The position numbers were made by a program, and so were the translations under genes. The notes beneath the pieces were generated by a model. That model saw nothing but the letters and a program-made list of their open reading frames with translations. It ran no database searches and was not told the origin of the DNA. Of a stretch of 64,000 nt of DNA, positions 1-8,071 are shown piece after piece; within the stretch, counting starts at the first letter, position 1, and the number at the start of each line of letters is the position of its first letter. Origin of the DNA: Candidatus Mycobacterium methanotrophicum (GTDB taxonomy: Bacteria; Actinomycetota; Actinomycetes; Mycobacteriales; Mycobacteriaceae); contig NZ_CP097320.1 in NCBI RefSeq assembly GCF_023515995.1, positions 868,001-932,000 of the forward strand, in the 5' to 3' direction.

Positions 1-1
1 C

Positions 2-454
2 CGTTACCTGGAATCCGCACAGCGAATGGGCCTGCTGCGAAAGCACCGTGGGCGCCTCATGGTGACCGTGCGGGGCAAGGCCGCACGCAGCGACCCGCCG
101 GCGCTGTGGTTCCAGCTCGCCGAACGTATGCCGCTCACGTCGAAGGATCTGTGCGAAGAGCAGGCCGGGCTTCTCTTCCTCATCGCGGTCGCGGCCGGCG
201 AGAACGACCCCGACGGGTTCGTCGCCGCCATGCTCGACGCCATCGGTTGGAAGCACCGCGACCGTACACCGATCACGACGTCGTCGGCGGCGCACATAAC
301 GAGGAACACCACAGACGTGCTGCGGCGGCTTCGGCTGCTGGCGCCGGACAGTCGAGTCGCGAAGCCAGAGCGTGTCACATCGCAAGCGGTGGCGTTCGCC
401 CGCGCCGCGGCGCGGTCGTGGCCATCCGTCGCAAAATCGACACCGCGGTCGTGA
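2..454 (+). CDS. C-terminal part of a PRiA4_ORF3-like hypothetical protein (partial, 5' end outside window)
   Basis: The frame is open from the window edge to a TGA at 452-454, giving about 150 residues. It starts with a stretch reading as a helix-turn-helix-like segment (GLLRKHRGRL) and continues with LWFQLAERMPL and AGLLFLIAVAAG. From memory, this order (a 'growth on one side of a plasmid pRiA4b ORF-3' domain followed by a helical tail) is common in the actinobacterial PRiA4_ORF3 / IS1096 passenger family, whose function is unknown. The N-terminal family domain would lie upstream of the window, so the assignment rests on the tail only. A mobile or plasmid-derived origin would fit the accessory neighbourhood. 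The last 40 residues look low in information and may be a frameshifted end. Confidence 0.45.
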   Translation, partial: RYLESAQRMGLLRKHRGRLMVTVRGKAARSDPPALWFQLAERMPLTSKDLCEEQAGLLFLIAVAAGENDPDGFVAAMLDAIGWKHRDRTPITTSSAAHITRNTTDVLRRLRLLAPDSRVAKPERVTSQAVAFARAAARSWPSVAKSTPRS

Positions 455-530
455 TCCTCGCTGGATCACAGCCATATCCGTGTTTCGCGGCGCGCCTGAG
501 CACCCAGGCGCCGGCGCCGCGCAGGTGGGA

Positions 531-547
531 GTAGGATTCAGTCCTAC
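531..547. promoter_or_regulatory. Palindrome upstream of parDE, candidate autoregulatory operator
   Basis: GTAGGA-TTCAG-TCCTAC is a perfect 6-bp inverted repeat with a 5-nt spacer, centred 28 bp before the antitoxin start. ParD-type antitoxins usually bind palindromes overlapping their own promoter. The assignment to ParD is inference from position. Confidence 0.55.
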
Positions 548-566
548 TCAGCAATGGAGGTCGCTC

Positions 567-836
567 ATGCGAACGACGCGGCAATTGAGCATCACACTCC
601 CAAACGACATGGCTGAAGCGCTCCGCGAGCGGGTGCGCTCAGGAGACTACGCCAGCGAAAGTGAGGTGATCCGCGAGGGCCTGCGGGCATTGTTCGCCCG
701 CGATCAGGCTATTGAAGCCTGGCTTCGTGACGAGGTTGCCGCCGCGTACGACGCCGTGGTCGCCGACCCTTCGCGCGCCGTCACTGCGCAGAGGGTGCGG
801 GCGCGGCTGGCCGCCGAGCAGGCCGGGAGCGTGTGA
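567..836 (+). CDS. parD: ParD-family antitoxin (ribbon-helix-helix)
   Basis: The 89-residue protein opens with TRQLSITLPNDMAEAL, the beta-strand/helix start of ParD/CopG ribbon-helix-helix antitoxins, followed by SGDYASESEVIREGLRAL, the typical second helix region. The acidic, helical C-terminus (DEVAAAYDAVVADPSRAV) is the part that normally wraps the toxin. The ATG at 567 is chosen over longer upstream frames because GGAGG sits at 556-560, six bases before it. The stop codon overlaps the toxin start (GTGA, 833-836), so the two are translationally coupled. Expected role: neutralise the ParE toxin and repress the operon via the palindrome at 531-547. Confidence 0.85.
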   Translation: MRTTRQLSITLPNDMAEALRERVRSGDYASESEVIREGLRALFARDQAIEAWLRDEVAAAYDAVVADPSRAVTAQRVRARLAAEQAGSV

Positions 837-1153
837 GTCCCAGCGTCGTCTTCACGCCCGAGGCCGAAGATCAGCTCGCCGAGCTGTACCGCTATATCGC
901 CGCCGCGGGGTCGGCCGAAGTCGCGGCGCGCTACACGGAGGCGATCGTCGCTTACTGCGAGGAGCTGGCCGCATTCCCGCATCGCGGCAGCGCGCGCGAC
1001 GACATCAAGTCTGGACTGCGCACAATCGGCTTCAGGCGACGGGTCGTTATTGCATTCGCTGTGTTGGACCAGACCGTTGCGATCATCGGCGTCTTCTACG
1101 GCGGGCGCGACTACGAGGCGATTCTGAGTGATCCAGAGGGTGCTTCGGAGTAG
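833..1153 (+). CDS. parE: ParE/RelE-superfamily toxin
   Basis: The 106-residue protein has the ParE/RelE fold pattern: an N-terminal strand (VVFTPEAEDQLAELYRYIA), paired helices, HRGSARDDIKSGLRTIGFRRRVVIAFAV and a C-terminal strand VAIIGVFYGGRDYE. The start is GTG at 833, inside the parD stop (4-bp overlap). ParE toxins of this family poison DNA gyrase, whereas RelE relatives cut mRNA. The FYGGRDYE ending is typical of the ParE side, so gyrase inhibition is the better guess. The frame is intact and the usual toxin length (about 95-110) is met, so the module is probably functional. Confidence 0.85.
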   Translation: MSPSVVFTPEAEDQLAELYRYIAAAGSAEVAARYTEAIVAYCEELAAFPHRGSARDDIKSGLRTIGFRRRVVIAFAVLDQTVAIIGVFYGGRDYEAILSDPEGASE

Positions 1154-1560
1154 CCGACCCGGCCACGTATCAATGAGGGTCCAGCACTGTTACGTCGCGT
1201 AACACGCCAGGGCATATCCGCAGCGCACGGAGGGCCGGCCTAACGACGCAGGAAGACAGAACCCGCAGTTCAGAGCCTGTTTCCCCAGGTTCGGCGCGGG
1301 GTTCGAGTCCCCTTAGCTCCACCAGTGCAAACGGCACTTCGACGCATCCTCGAAAGCGCCGCGTTTGACGACAACTCTAGGCGCGCCCCGCTTGCTGAAG
1401 CCCGCTCGACGAACGCTTCTTCGACCTCGGCGCACTTACGACCACGCATTTCGACCGGTGAGGGTGTAGCGTCGGGGTGTTGGTACTTCCAGCCGATCCG
1501 GAATGGCTCAGCTTCTGACGCTGATCTGCCCGAGCATCCGCTCACGCCGGACACATCGAC
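1154..1560. other. Gene-free stretch between parE and the IS element
   Basis: No convincing coding region on either strand. It contains the tRNA/tmRNA-like 3' end at 1298-1324 and ends at the left terminus of the IS5-like element. Short open frames here lack ribosome sites and recognisable protein character. Confidence 0.6.
1298..1324 (+). other. tRNA/tmRNA 3'-end-like relic (possible attachment site)
   Basis: GGGG-TTCGAGT-CCCC followed by TTAGCTCCACCA reads as a T-arm, the 3' half of an acceptor stem and an encoded CCA end. I could not find a matching 5' acceptor half or anticodon arm upstream, so this is a 3' fragment, not a complete tRNA gene. Integrating elements often leave such 3' ends. 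A degenerate copy of the same block (20 of 24 positions) lies at 6653-6676. Confidence 0.5.
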
Positions 1561-2497
1561 GTTTTCTCAGTAATTTCCGCGTTGGAGAGTCGATAGTACG
1601 ATCGCGGCGGCAACAACTGCGCCAATCCTGGTTGGACACAGGCGGATTCGACGGAGGCAGCGCCAACGCTGTTTGAGTTCGGCGTTGGCGCGTTCACCGA
1701 TGGCACGCGCCGCGGTGAGCAGCATGTTGTAGCTCTGATTCTCCACGGCCAGGCCGCGGCCCTTGACCGGAGTGTGCACCCCGATCCCCGCTCCTTCGTA
1801 GCCCTTGTCGGCCAGCGTCGGCACCCCGTCGGCCGCGGACTTGTACAGCGCGCCCAGGCAGTGCGCGCGGGCGGCGGTGATGTCGTGCACGCTGCCCGGC
1901 TCGACCTCGCTCGACCACACCGGGAACCCGCCCGGGTCGGCCAGTATCTGCACATTGCCGCCCTGGGTTTTGTGCTTGCCCGAATACCACCGGTGATGGC
2001 CGGCCTCGTTGCGCTCGTCCACCCGGTCGATGGCGATCAGCGTCCCGTCCAGCGTCACGTGCGACCACTGTTCGGCCTTGGCCCGGTCGAGCACTTCGTG
2101 CAGGTCAGGAGCTTGTTCGGCGATCACGTCGATCGCCTCGTGCAGATAGCGGTAGCTGGTGGAGATCGGCAGCCCAGCCTCCATCGCCAACAACCGGATC
2201 GGGGCGTCGTCGCGGAACCACCGCAGCACCAGCTTGGCCTGCGTGCGCACCGTACCCGACCGCCGCCCGGCCCGCGTTCTGATCTCGCGCCGGTGAACGT
2301 GCAGCAGCGCGGTCACATGCAGCAGGGTTTCCTCCGGCACGTCGCAGATGGCAGAGTAGGTGAACACGTGGGGTCCTTTGCAGCGGAGCGGGTTTCCTCG
2401 TCGAAACCGAATCCTTGAGCAAGGACCCCACGCCCAGCCACTACGACACGCCGAAAACTCCAGTCACACCAGACTCACGAGCCCCAAGTGAGAAAAC
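1561..2497 (-). mobile_element. IS5-like insertion sequence, apparently complete
   Basis: About 937 bp containing one intact transposase gene. The ends carry short inverted repeats: GTTTTCTCA at 1561-1569 and its complement TGAGAAAAC at 2489-2497. The transposase stop codon lies inside the left repeat. CATCG occurs just outside both ends, but I cannot define a target duplication. Exact ends are uncertain by some bases because the inverted repeat is short and imperfect beyond nine bases. Confidence 0.6.
1567..2367 (-). CDS. IS5-family transposase (DDE_Tnp_4 type)
   Basis: The 266-residue protein has an N-terminal helix-turn-helix region (LLAMEAGLPISTSYRYLHEAI) and a DDE nuclease core: first Asp in HVTLDGTLIAIDR, then WYSGKHKTQGGNVQ, second Asp in LADKGYEGAG, and the acid in GERANAELKQRWR. 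This order is that of IS5/ISL2-like single-ORF transposases with a DDE_4 domain. The GTG start at 2367 has AAAGGA a few bases upstream. The frame is uninterrupted and full length, so the element may still be mobile. Confidence 0.85.
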   Translation of the reverse strand: MFTYSAICDVPEETLLHVTALLHVHRREIRTRAGRRSGTVRTQAKLVLRWFRDDAPIRLLAMEAGLPISTSYRYLHEAIDVIAEQAPDLHEVLDRAKAEQWSHVTLDGTLIAIDRVDERNEAGHHRWYSGKHKTQGGNVQILADPGGFPVWSSEVEPGSVHDITAARAHCLGALYKSAADGVPTLADKGYEGAGIGVHTPVKGRGLAVENQSYNMLLTAARAIGERANAELKQRWRCLRRIRLCPTRIGAVVAAAIVLSTLQRGNY

Positions 2498-2591
2498 CTC
2501 ATCGTTTTACCGTTCAGTCGGGATAATTTTGAATGCTCCATCGTTGTTTCAGCCGTTGATTGCTCCCTTTGGGATGCAACACTTCTCGTAC

Positions 2592-3707
2592 ATGCCGAGC
2601 TTTGGCATCCTCAGCACCTACTCGCCGACACCATGCGGTCTGGCGACCTTTAGCGCGGCACTGACAGTCGGGCTAACAGCCAGAGGCGCCGACGTCAACG
2701 TCGTGCGCATCGCCGACGGTGGCGTCTCCGAGGAGCCGAACGTCGCCGGCGAGCTCGTCAACGGCTCGGCTTCGTCCGTAGAGGCAACCTCCGAGCTCCT
2801 TAACCAGAGCGACGTCGCCGTCATCCAGCACGAGTACGGCATTTATGGCGGTCCTGACGGAGACGAAGTCGTCCAGATCATGGCCGGATTGCGCGTCCCG
2901 TCGATTGTCGTCGTCCACACGGTGCTCAAACATCCGACACCACACCAACGTTCGGTGCTCGAATCGGTGATGGCATTGGCCGATCAAGTGGTTGTGATGT
3001 CGGAGGTGGCCCGCCGACGCCTAGGCGCAGGCTTCGCCGTCGACCGCCACAAGGTCACCACCATCCCGCACGGCGCGGCACTCCCCAGCACCAACGGCGT
3101 GCAGCATCCCGACCGGCCGACCATCTTGACCTGGGGCCTCCTGGGACCGGGCAAGGGCATCGAGCGGGTCATCGACGCCATGGCTTCGCTCAAGAATCTG
3201 CCCAACCCGCCGCGGTACATCATCGCCGGCCGCACTCACCCCAAAGTCCTCGTTGCGCAGGGGGAAAGGTATCGCGAAGCACTTGTCGCGCAAGCGAAAC
3301 GCCTCGGCGTCGCCGAGGCGGTGTTGTTCGACGCCGTGTACCGCACCCCGGAAGCGCTCAGCGCTCTCATCCAGACGGCTACCGTCGTCGTCCTGCCCTA
3401 TGACTCGAAGGACCAGGTCACCTCCGGTGTGCTGGTCGACTCCCTCGCGACTGGCCGCCCGATCGTCGCGACCGCTTTCCCCCACGCGGTCGAGCTTCTC
3501 GGCAGCGGAGCGGGCACCGTCGTTGCTCACGACGATCCCGACGCACTGGTCGCAGCGCTGCGCCAGGTGTTGACCGATCCGCACCTCGCCGACTCCATGG
3601 CCACCGAAGCCCGCGGGCTGGCCCCGACGATTGCCTGGCCCGTCGTCGTCAACGCCTACGTCGGCGTGGCGCAACGGCTGTTGATCACTCAATCGGCACC
3701 GGCGTGA
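2592..3707 (+). CDS. GT4-like glycosyltransferase
   Basis: The 371-residue GT-B fold protein starts with a glycine-rich Rossmann strand (MPSFGILSTYSPTPCGLATF) typical of group-1 (GT4) glycosyltransferases. The C-terminal donor-binding half shows ILTWGLLGPGKGIERVIDAM (the nucleotide-sugar loop) and LPYDSKDQVTSGVLVDSLATGRPIVAT, with the usual acceptor/donor cleft residues. The ATG at 2592 matches the first beta-strand; an in-frame ATG at 2574 and more upstream codons exist but would add a non-homologous leader next to the IS end. The stop overlaps the next start (GTGA, 3704-3707). It is first of four coupled genes that look dedicated to making or turning over one glycan. Donor and acceptor are unknown. 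Its native promoter may have been displaced by the IS immediately upstream. Confidence 0.8.
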   Translation: MPSFGILSTYSPTPCGLATFSAALTVGLTARGADVNVVRIADGGVSEEPNVAGELVNGSASSVEATSELLNQSDVAVIQHEYGIYGGPDGDEVVQIMAGLRVPSIVVVHTVLKHPTPHQRSVLESVMALADQVVVMSEVARRRLGAGFAVDRHKVTTIPHGAALPSTNGVQHPDRPTILTWGLLGPGKGIERVIDAMASLKNLPNPPRYIIAGRTHPKVLVAQGERYREALVAQAKRLGVAEAVLFDAVYRTPEALSALIQTATVVVLPYDSKDQVTSGVLVDSLATGRPIVATAFPHAVELLGSGAGTVVAHDDPDALVAALRQVLTDPHLADSMATEARGLAPTIAWPVVVNAYVGVAQRLLITQSAPA

Positions 3708-4726
3708 GCGGTGCCGCGCCCAATCCGGTGTTCGCGCACCTGTTGCGAATGACGGACCATCGCGCCACCTTCGAGCACGCCTGCATGACCGTGCCACGCC
3801 GTGAGCACGGGTACTGCACCGACGACATGGCCAGGGTGCTCGTCGTCACCACCCGCGAGCCCGACGCACCGGGTGCCGTGAAGGGCCTTGCCGGCAAGGC
3901 CCTGCGGTTCTTGAACGACGCCCAGTCCTACAACGGCGCCTGCCGCAACCGGATGGACCCCGCCGGACATTGGACCGACCAGCCCACCACGGACGACCAC
4001 TGGGGCCGCTGCATCTGGGGGCTCGGCACCGCCGCCGCCCGCAGCGGCGTCAGTCTGGTGCGCCGACTCGCCGTGATTCAGTTCGAGCGCGCCGCGAAGG
4101 CCAGGTCGCCGTGGCCGCGGGCGATGGCGTTCGCCGCCGTCGGCGCCGCCGAACTCCTCACCTTCGAGCCCGGCAATTCCGCTGCGATGCGACTCCTCGC
4201 CGACTACTCCGTCACCGTCGCGAGACCCAAGACCAAGTCCGACTGGCCATGGCCCGAGCCAAGGCTCACCTACGCGAATGCGATTCTTCCTGAGGCGATG
4301 ATCGCTGCCGGCGTCGCGCTGGATGACCCGGACCTGAAACAGCGTGGCCTGGATCTGCTGGAGTGGCTGCTCGATTACGACACGATTGACGGCCACCTGT
4401 CGCCAACCCCGGTGGGCGGCCGGGGACGGCAGGACAGCCGGCCCGCCTTCGATCAACAGCCGATCGAGGTGGCCACCCTCGCCGACGCCTGCGCACGCGC
4501 CGCAGCCGCCGATCCGCGGGCGCTCTGGCCGGATGGGATCCGGTCGTGCGCCGCCTGGTTCCAGGGCGCCAACGACTCCGGGTTGCTCATGTGGGACACG
4601 GAGACCGGTGGTGGTTTCGACGGGTTGCTCGCCGAGTGCGTCAACCTCAACCAGGGCGCGGAATCGACCCTTGCGGTGATCTCCACCCTGCAACACGCGC
4701 AGCGCTTTTCGCTAGTCTCACAATGA
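3704..4726 (+). CDS. Helical (six-hairpin-like) glycosidase-related protein
   Basis: The 340-residue protein begins inside the glycosyltransferase stop. It contains repeated helical hairpins with aromatic/acidic clusters (YCTDDMARVL, DDHWGRCIWGLG, WPWPEPRLTYANAILPEAMIAAG, WLLDYDTIDGHLSPTPVGG), the pattern of alpha/alpha-barrel glycan-active proteins. Similar proteins usually sit beside, or are fused to, group-1 glycosyltransferases in bacteria. No catalytic assignment can be made from sequence alone. No signal peptide is evident, so it is cytoplasmic. Its stop overlaps the next gene by four bases (4723-4726), implying coupled translation with the GH130-like protein and a shared pathway. Confidence 0.65.
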   Translation: MSGAAPNPVFAHLLRMTDHRATFEHACMTVPRREHGYCTDDMARVLVVTTREPDAPGAVKGLAGKALRFLNDAQSYNGACRNRMDPAGHWTDQPTTDDHWGRCIWGLGTAAARSGVSLVRRLAVIQFERAAKARSPWPRAMAFAAVGAAELLTFEPGNSAAMRLLADYSVTVARPKTKSDWPWPEPRLTYANAILPEAMIAAGVALDDPDLKQRGLDLLEWLLDYDTIDGHLSPTPVGGRGRQDSRPAFDQQPIEVATLADACARAAAADPRALWPDGIRSCAAWFQGANDSGLLMWDTETGGGFDGLLAECVNLNQGAESTLAVISTLQHAQRFSLVSQ

Positions 4727-6231
4727 CTTTGATGCGCACCGGGCTTGTCACCCGCGACCCTCAGCGGGTCGCGGCCAATTTGGCGCGGGTGATCACCCAG
4801 CTCTTCGTGCCCGGCCAGGAGGGCTTCGAGCCTCAGGAGTCTCGAGCGGGAGTGGTGCTAAAGCGCATCCTCGCCCTGACCGACGACGACGTTCGGTCGT
4901 CCCTGGACGACGTCATCACCCGCTTCGACGGACGGCACCGTGACCTCCTGGGCACGTTCCGTCGGCACGCCCACGAGCTCGCCGACCGCTTGGATCCCCA
5001 CATCCGCCTCAGCGACGCGCGAATACTGTTGCTGGGAGCGGCCTTTACCAGGGAGTACGCCATCGAGGGGGCGGCGCTGTGCAACCCCAGCATTGTGGCC
5101 CACCCAGACCAGACAGATGTGGCGGCAGGCAGCCTGCGATTCGTGATGAGCGTGCGGGGGATCGGGGAAGGACACCGCTCGTCCATCGGGTTCCGCACCG
5201 GAGTCGTCGACGCCGGGGGCCGGGCCACGATCGATGAGCCGGCCCGCCTGGCCGCCACCGGAAGCGTGTCGGGCGCGCCGCTCGAGGCCGCGGTGTTCCG
5301 CGGCGAACTCGACCGCATCGGCGATGCCGGCGAGGCCGCGGACTACGTCTTACATACGCTCGGCGACCGCTTCACGCGATCCGACCTCGACGCGCGACTC
5401 GACAACCTCCGGGCCCACCTAAGCACTCGCACACACGGGGAGCGCACGGCCGCCCTGATCCGCGCGATCGCCGTGCGGTCCTATGCCATCGAATTCCCCA
5501 GCGACGTATCGATTTCCGAGCGCGTGCTGTGGCCGTCGATGCAGGCCGAGCAGGCCGGCATGGAGGACGCCCGATTCGTCCGGTTCGTCGACGACGACGG
5601 CTCGGTCACCTACTACGCCACCTACACGGCCTACAGCGGATCCCACATCAGCCAACAACTGCTCAAGACCAAGGACTTCCAGTCTTTCACCTCCGGCCCG
5701 CTCGTTGGGAAGGCCGCGGCCAACAAAGGTTTGGCCTTGTTCCCCCGACGAATACACGGTCGCTACGCCGCCATGTCGCGATCGGACCGCGAGACCAACA
5801 CCATCGCCTTCGCCAACCATCTGGCGGTCTGGACGAGCGCCTCGCCCTGCCAGCAGCCGGCCGAGGCATGGGAAGCGCTGCAACTCGGAAATTGCGGCCC
5901 GCCAATCGAAACCGACGCAGGGTGGCTGGTGCTCACCCACGGCGTCGGACCCATGCGCACGTATAACATCGGCGCGATTCTGCTTGACCTCGACGATCCG
6001 ACCCGGGTGCTCGGCCAGCTGCGACGCCCGCTGCTCAGCCCCGCCCGCGACGAACAGAACGGCTACGTGCCCAACGTCGTCTACTCCTGCGGCGCGCTCG
6101 TTCACGCCGACACCCTGGTGATCCCCTACGGGATCAACGACGGCGCCATCGGCATCGCCACCGTGCCACTTCCGCAGCTGCTGGCCATGATCGTTCAGCA
6201 AACCAGATCGCCCGAGATGAGGTCACGATGA
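4723..6231 (+). CDS. GH130-like glycoside phosphorylase/hydrolase
   Basis: The 502-residue protein has a helical N-terminal region (to about residue 120) and then a five-bladed beta-propeller-like half. The motif NPSIVAHPDQ near residue 125, EDARFVRF near 285, TYTAYSG, and NGYVPNVVYSCGALVHADTLVIPYGINDGAIGIA near the end are the repeated strands seen in the GH130 (PF04041) family, which phosphorolyses or hydrolyses beta-mannosides. ATG 4723 overlaps the previous stop (ATGA). A longer in-frame start at 4546 exists but would lie inside the upstream gene. No signal peptide is seen. Within this operon it may recycle an intracellular mannoside or release sugar phosphate, which is inference. The substrate cannot be read from the sequence. 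Confidence 0.75.
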   Translation: MTLMRTGLVTRDPQRVAANLARVITQLFVPGQEGFEPQESRAGVVLKRILALTDDDVRSSLDDVITRFDGRHRDLLGTFRRHAHELADRLDPHIRLSDARILLLGAAFTREYAIEGAALCNPSIVAHPDQTDVAAGSLRFVMSVRGIGEGHRSSIGFRTGVVDAGGRATIDEPARLAATGSVSGAPLEAAVFRGELDRIGDAGEAADYVLHTLGDRFTRSDLDARLDNLRAHLSTRTHGERTAALIRAIAVRSYAIEFPSDVSISERVLWPSMQAEQAGMEDARFVRFVDDDGSVTYYATYTAYSGSHISQQLLKTKDFQSFTSGPLVGKAAANKGLALFPRRIHGRYAAMSRSDRETNTIAFANHLAVWTSASPCQQPAEAWEALQLGNCGPPIETDAGWLVLTHGVGPMRTYNIGAILLDLDDPTRVLGQLRRPLLSPARDEQNGYVPNVVYSCGALVHADTLVIPYGINDGAIGIATVPLPQLLAMIVQQTRSPEMRSR

Positions 6232-6623
6232 GCACGATGAGAAGGTCCCGCGACAGAACGTGCAATCCGCTCGGCGAGTACGTCCTGCGCATGGGTGCGG
6301 GATTCGTCGCCAAAGAACGTGCGCACGTGCTGGAGGCATTGGCTACGCTCGAGACGCATCTGGGCTGGTGGGACCCGTCTGACGTCAGCTTGGAAGTTTC
6401 GTTGCAGGACCGCGGTCGCAAGGAGCAGCGGGTCACGTTGCGCACGACCTTGCCTGGTCTCGCGCCGCTCGTGGCCGTCGCCGACAACCGCGACATCACC
6501 CGCGCCCTTCACGAAGCCAAGCATGAGTTGATCCGGCAGCTCGAACACCAGAAGTCGGCGCGCGAACCCATGCACAATCGCACGCTCGGGCACAACACGA
6601 TCCGCCAGCCGGGCTGCAGGTAA
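6228..6623 (+). CDS. HPF/RaiA-family (sigma-54 modulation-like) small protein
   Basis: The 131-residue protein starts in the GH130-like stop (ATGA, 6228-6231). The order of strands and helices (helix around RAHVLEALATLETHL, strands SLEVSLQDRG and EQRVTLRTTLPG, LVAVADNRDITRALHEAKHELIRQLEHQK) fits the ribosome hibernation factor / RaiA fold without the C-terminal dimerisation extension of long HPF. Members bind the 30S decoding area during starvation. A dedicated copy in a sugar operon is unusual and suggests that the operon is a stress or dormancy response. The last 20 residues are basic and not family-like. Similarity is moderate, and an unrelated dsRBD-like fold cannot be excluded. Confidence 0.6.
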   Translation: MSTMRRSRDRTCNPLGEYVLRMGAGFVAKERAHVLEALATLETHLGWWDPSDVSLEVSLQDRGRKEQRVTLRTTLPGLAPLVAVADNRDITRALHEAKHELIRQLEHQKSAREPMHNRTLGHNTIRQPGCR

Positions 6624-6652
6624 GCGGGTAATTTGTCTGGTCAGGGGAGGGC

Positions 6653-6676
6653 TTCGAGTGCTCTTAGCCCCACCGG
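6653..6676 (+). other. Degenerate second copy of the tRNA-3'-end-like block
   Basis: TTCGAGTGCTCTTAGCCCCA here matches the block at 1302-1325 at 20 of 24 positions over the aligned 24 bases. The T-stem has decayed. The 13-mer CCGCAGTTCAGAG follows at 6682-6694, and the same 13-mer precedes the first copy at 1263-1275. The two blocks bracket the IS and the glycan operon. The 280 bases around this site hold no gene. Confidence 0.4.
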
Positions 6677-6903
6677 AATAACCGCAGTTCAGAGATGGCG
6701 TGGCGCTTGGCCGACGTGGAGGTCAGCGACTTTCTCAACGACTCCTCAGCGGCCCGTTTGTACGCTGGCGCTCCCATGTTTATTACAGGTTGCTTTCGCC
6801 TTCCGGGCACACGGGCTGCGGGCTTGATCAGGTGACGCGGCAAATAGGGCAAATCGTTTCGGCGCATCATCAGGTTGATGTCGACGAATGTCACCCACTA
6901 ACG

Positions 6904-8071
6904 ATGAGCGGTTTTAGTCAGGCTCGATCGCTACGATCCACCGAATTGGCGCAAGCATCGGTGATGGGTGCTCTGTGCGCAGCGATCGCGATCATTGCGG
7001 TCGTCCTCCCGCATGCAGGAGGACTGGGTCTGTTGGGCGCCGTGCCGATGGGGCTGCTGGCCTGTCGGTATCGGTTACGCGTTGTGCTCACCGCGACGTT
7101 CGCCGCTGGAGTGATCCGGCTTCCTGGTAGTCGGCTTAAGCGGATTTGGCGCGGTCGCGCTCTGCGCCTACGTGGGTGGTCTGGCTGGGATCGTGAAACG
7201 CCGCGGCCACGGCACGCCGACCGTGACCGCGGCATCATTTGGCGCCGGCGTCGTCGTCGGTGCCGCAGTGATCATCGGGCTGACGGTCCTGGCGCGGCTT
7301 CGGCAGGTGATGTTCCATGCGTTCACCGCCGCCGTGGACGGAATCGCGAAAGTCCTGGAGCGGGTGCCACACCTGCACCCGCTCGCGCAGGAGCTCGAGC
7401 GAATCTTCACCCAGGCATTGGATTACTGGCAGTTGCTCGTCCTCGGATTTGCCGTTATCGCAATCATGGGCGCATCGCTGGTCGGTTTGTGGGCGCTCTC
7501 GCGCGTGCTGAAGCGGCTGGGCGGCATTCCCGATGTGCATAAATTGGATGCGTTGGCCGGCGCCGGGGCAATCCAGCCGGTCCCCGTGCGGCTGGAGGAC
7601 GTACGCCTCCAGCCGCACGGGGACCGCGACGCGCTGCGTGCGGTCAGCCTGGATGTGCTGCCAGCCGAACGCGTCGCGATCACCGGTGCGAACGGCTCCG
7701 GGAAGACCACGCTGATGCTGATCCTGGCCGGCCGCGAGCCAACCTCCGGCACGGTCCAACGCCTTGGTGCGGTGGGTCTCGGTCAACTCGGCGGCACCGC
7801 CGTCATCATGCAGCACCCGGAAAGCCAGGTGCTGAGAACGCGAGTCGCCGACGACGTGGTCTGGGGGCTGCCTCCCGGCAAGACCACCGATGTCGAGCGG
7901 CTCCTCAGCGAAGTCGGGCTGGCCGGCCTGGCCGAACGGGACACCGGCGACCTGTCCGGCGGTGAACTGCAGCGCCTGGCCGTGGCCGCTGCGCTGGCGC
8001 GGGAGCCGGCGCTGCTCATCGCCGACGAGGTCACCAGCATGGTCGACCAGCAGGGCCGAGAAGCGTTGCTA
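6904..8071 (+). pseudogene. Rv2326c-like ABC (ECF-type) transporter gene, frameshifted and truncated
   Basis: From ATG 6904 the frame encodes [19 protein letters not shown] and [19 protein letters not shown], a membrane S-component-like start as in Rv2326c. Near 7115-7125 the homology moves to another frame ([20 protein letters not shown], then [13 protein letters not shown]), so at least one base has been lost or gained. The second frame runs through membrane helices into a first ATPase domain with Walker [11 protein letters not shown] (about 7683), signature [12 protein letters not shown] and Walker [10 protein letters not shown]. It is cut at 8071 by an IS630-family element. Rv2326c is a fusion of membrane part and two ATPases; only the first ATPase is present here, and a scrap of the second lies at 10,039. 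The gene is certainly dead unless the frameshift is a sequencing error, and even then the IS disrupts it. Confidence 0.85.

Noticed and set aside
1228-1324. Complete tRNA or tmRNA gene
   Set aside because: The T-arm and CCA end are clear, but no matching 5' acceptor strand, D-arm or anticodon arm could be fitted upstream.
4546-4722. Upstream start for the GH130-like protein at 4546
   Set aside because: It would overlap the preceding gene by 180 bases; ATG 4723 overlaps the stop in the same way as the other genes of the operon.
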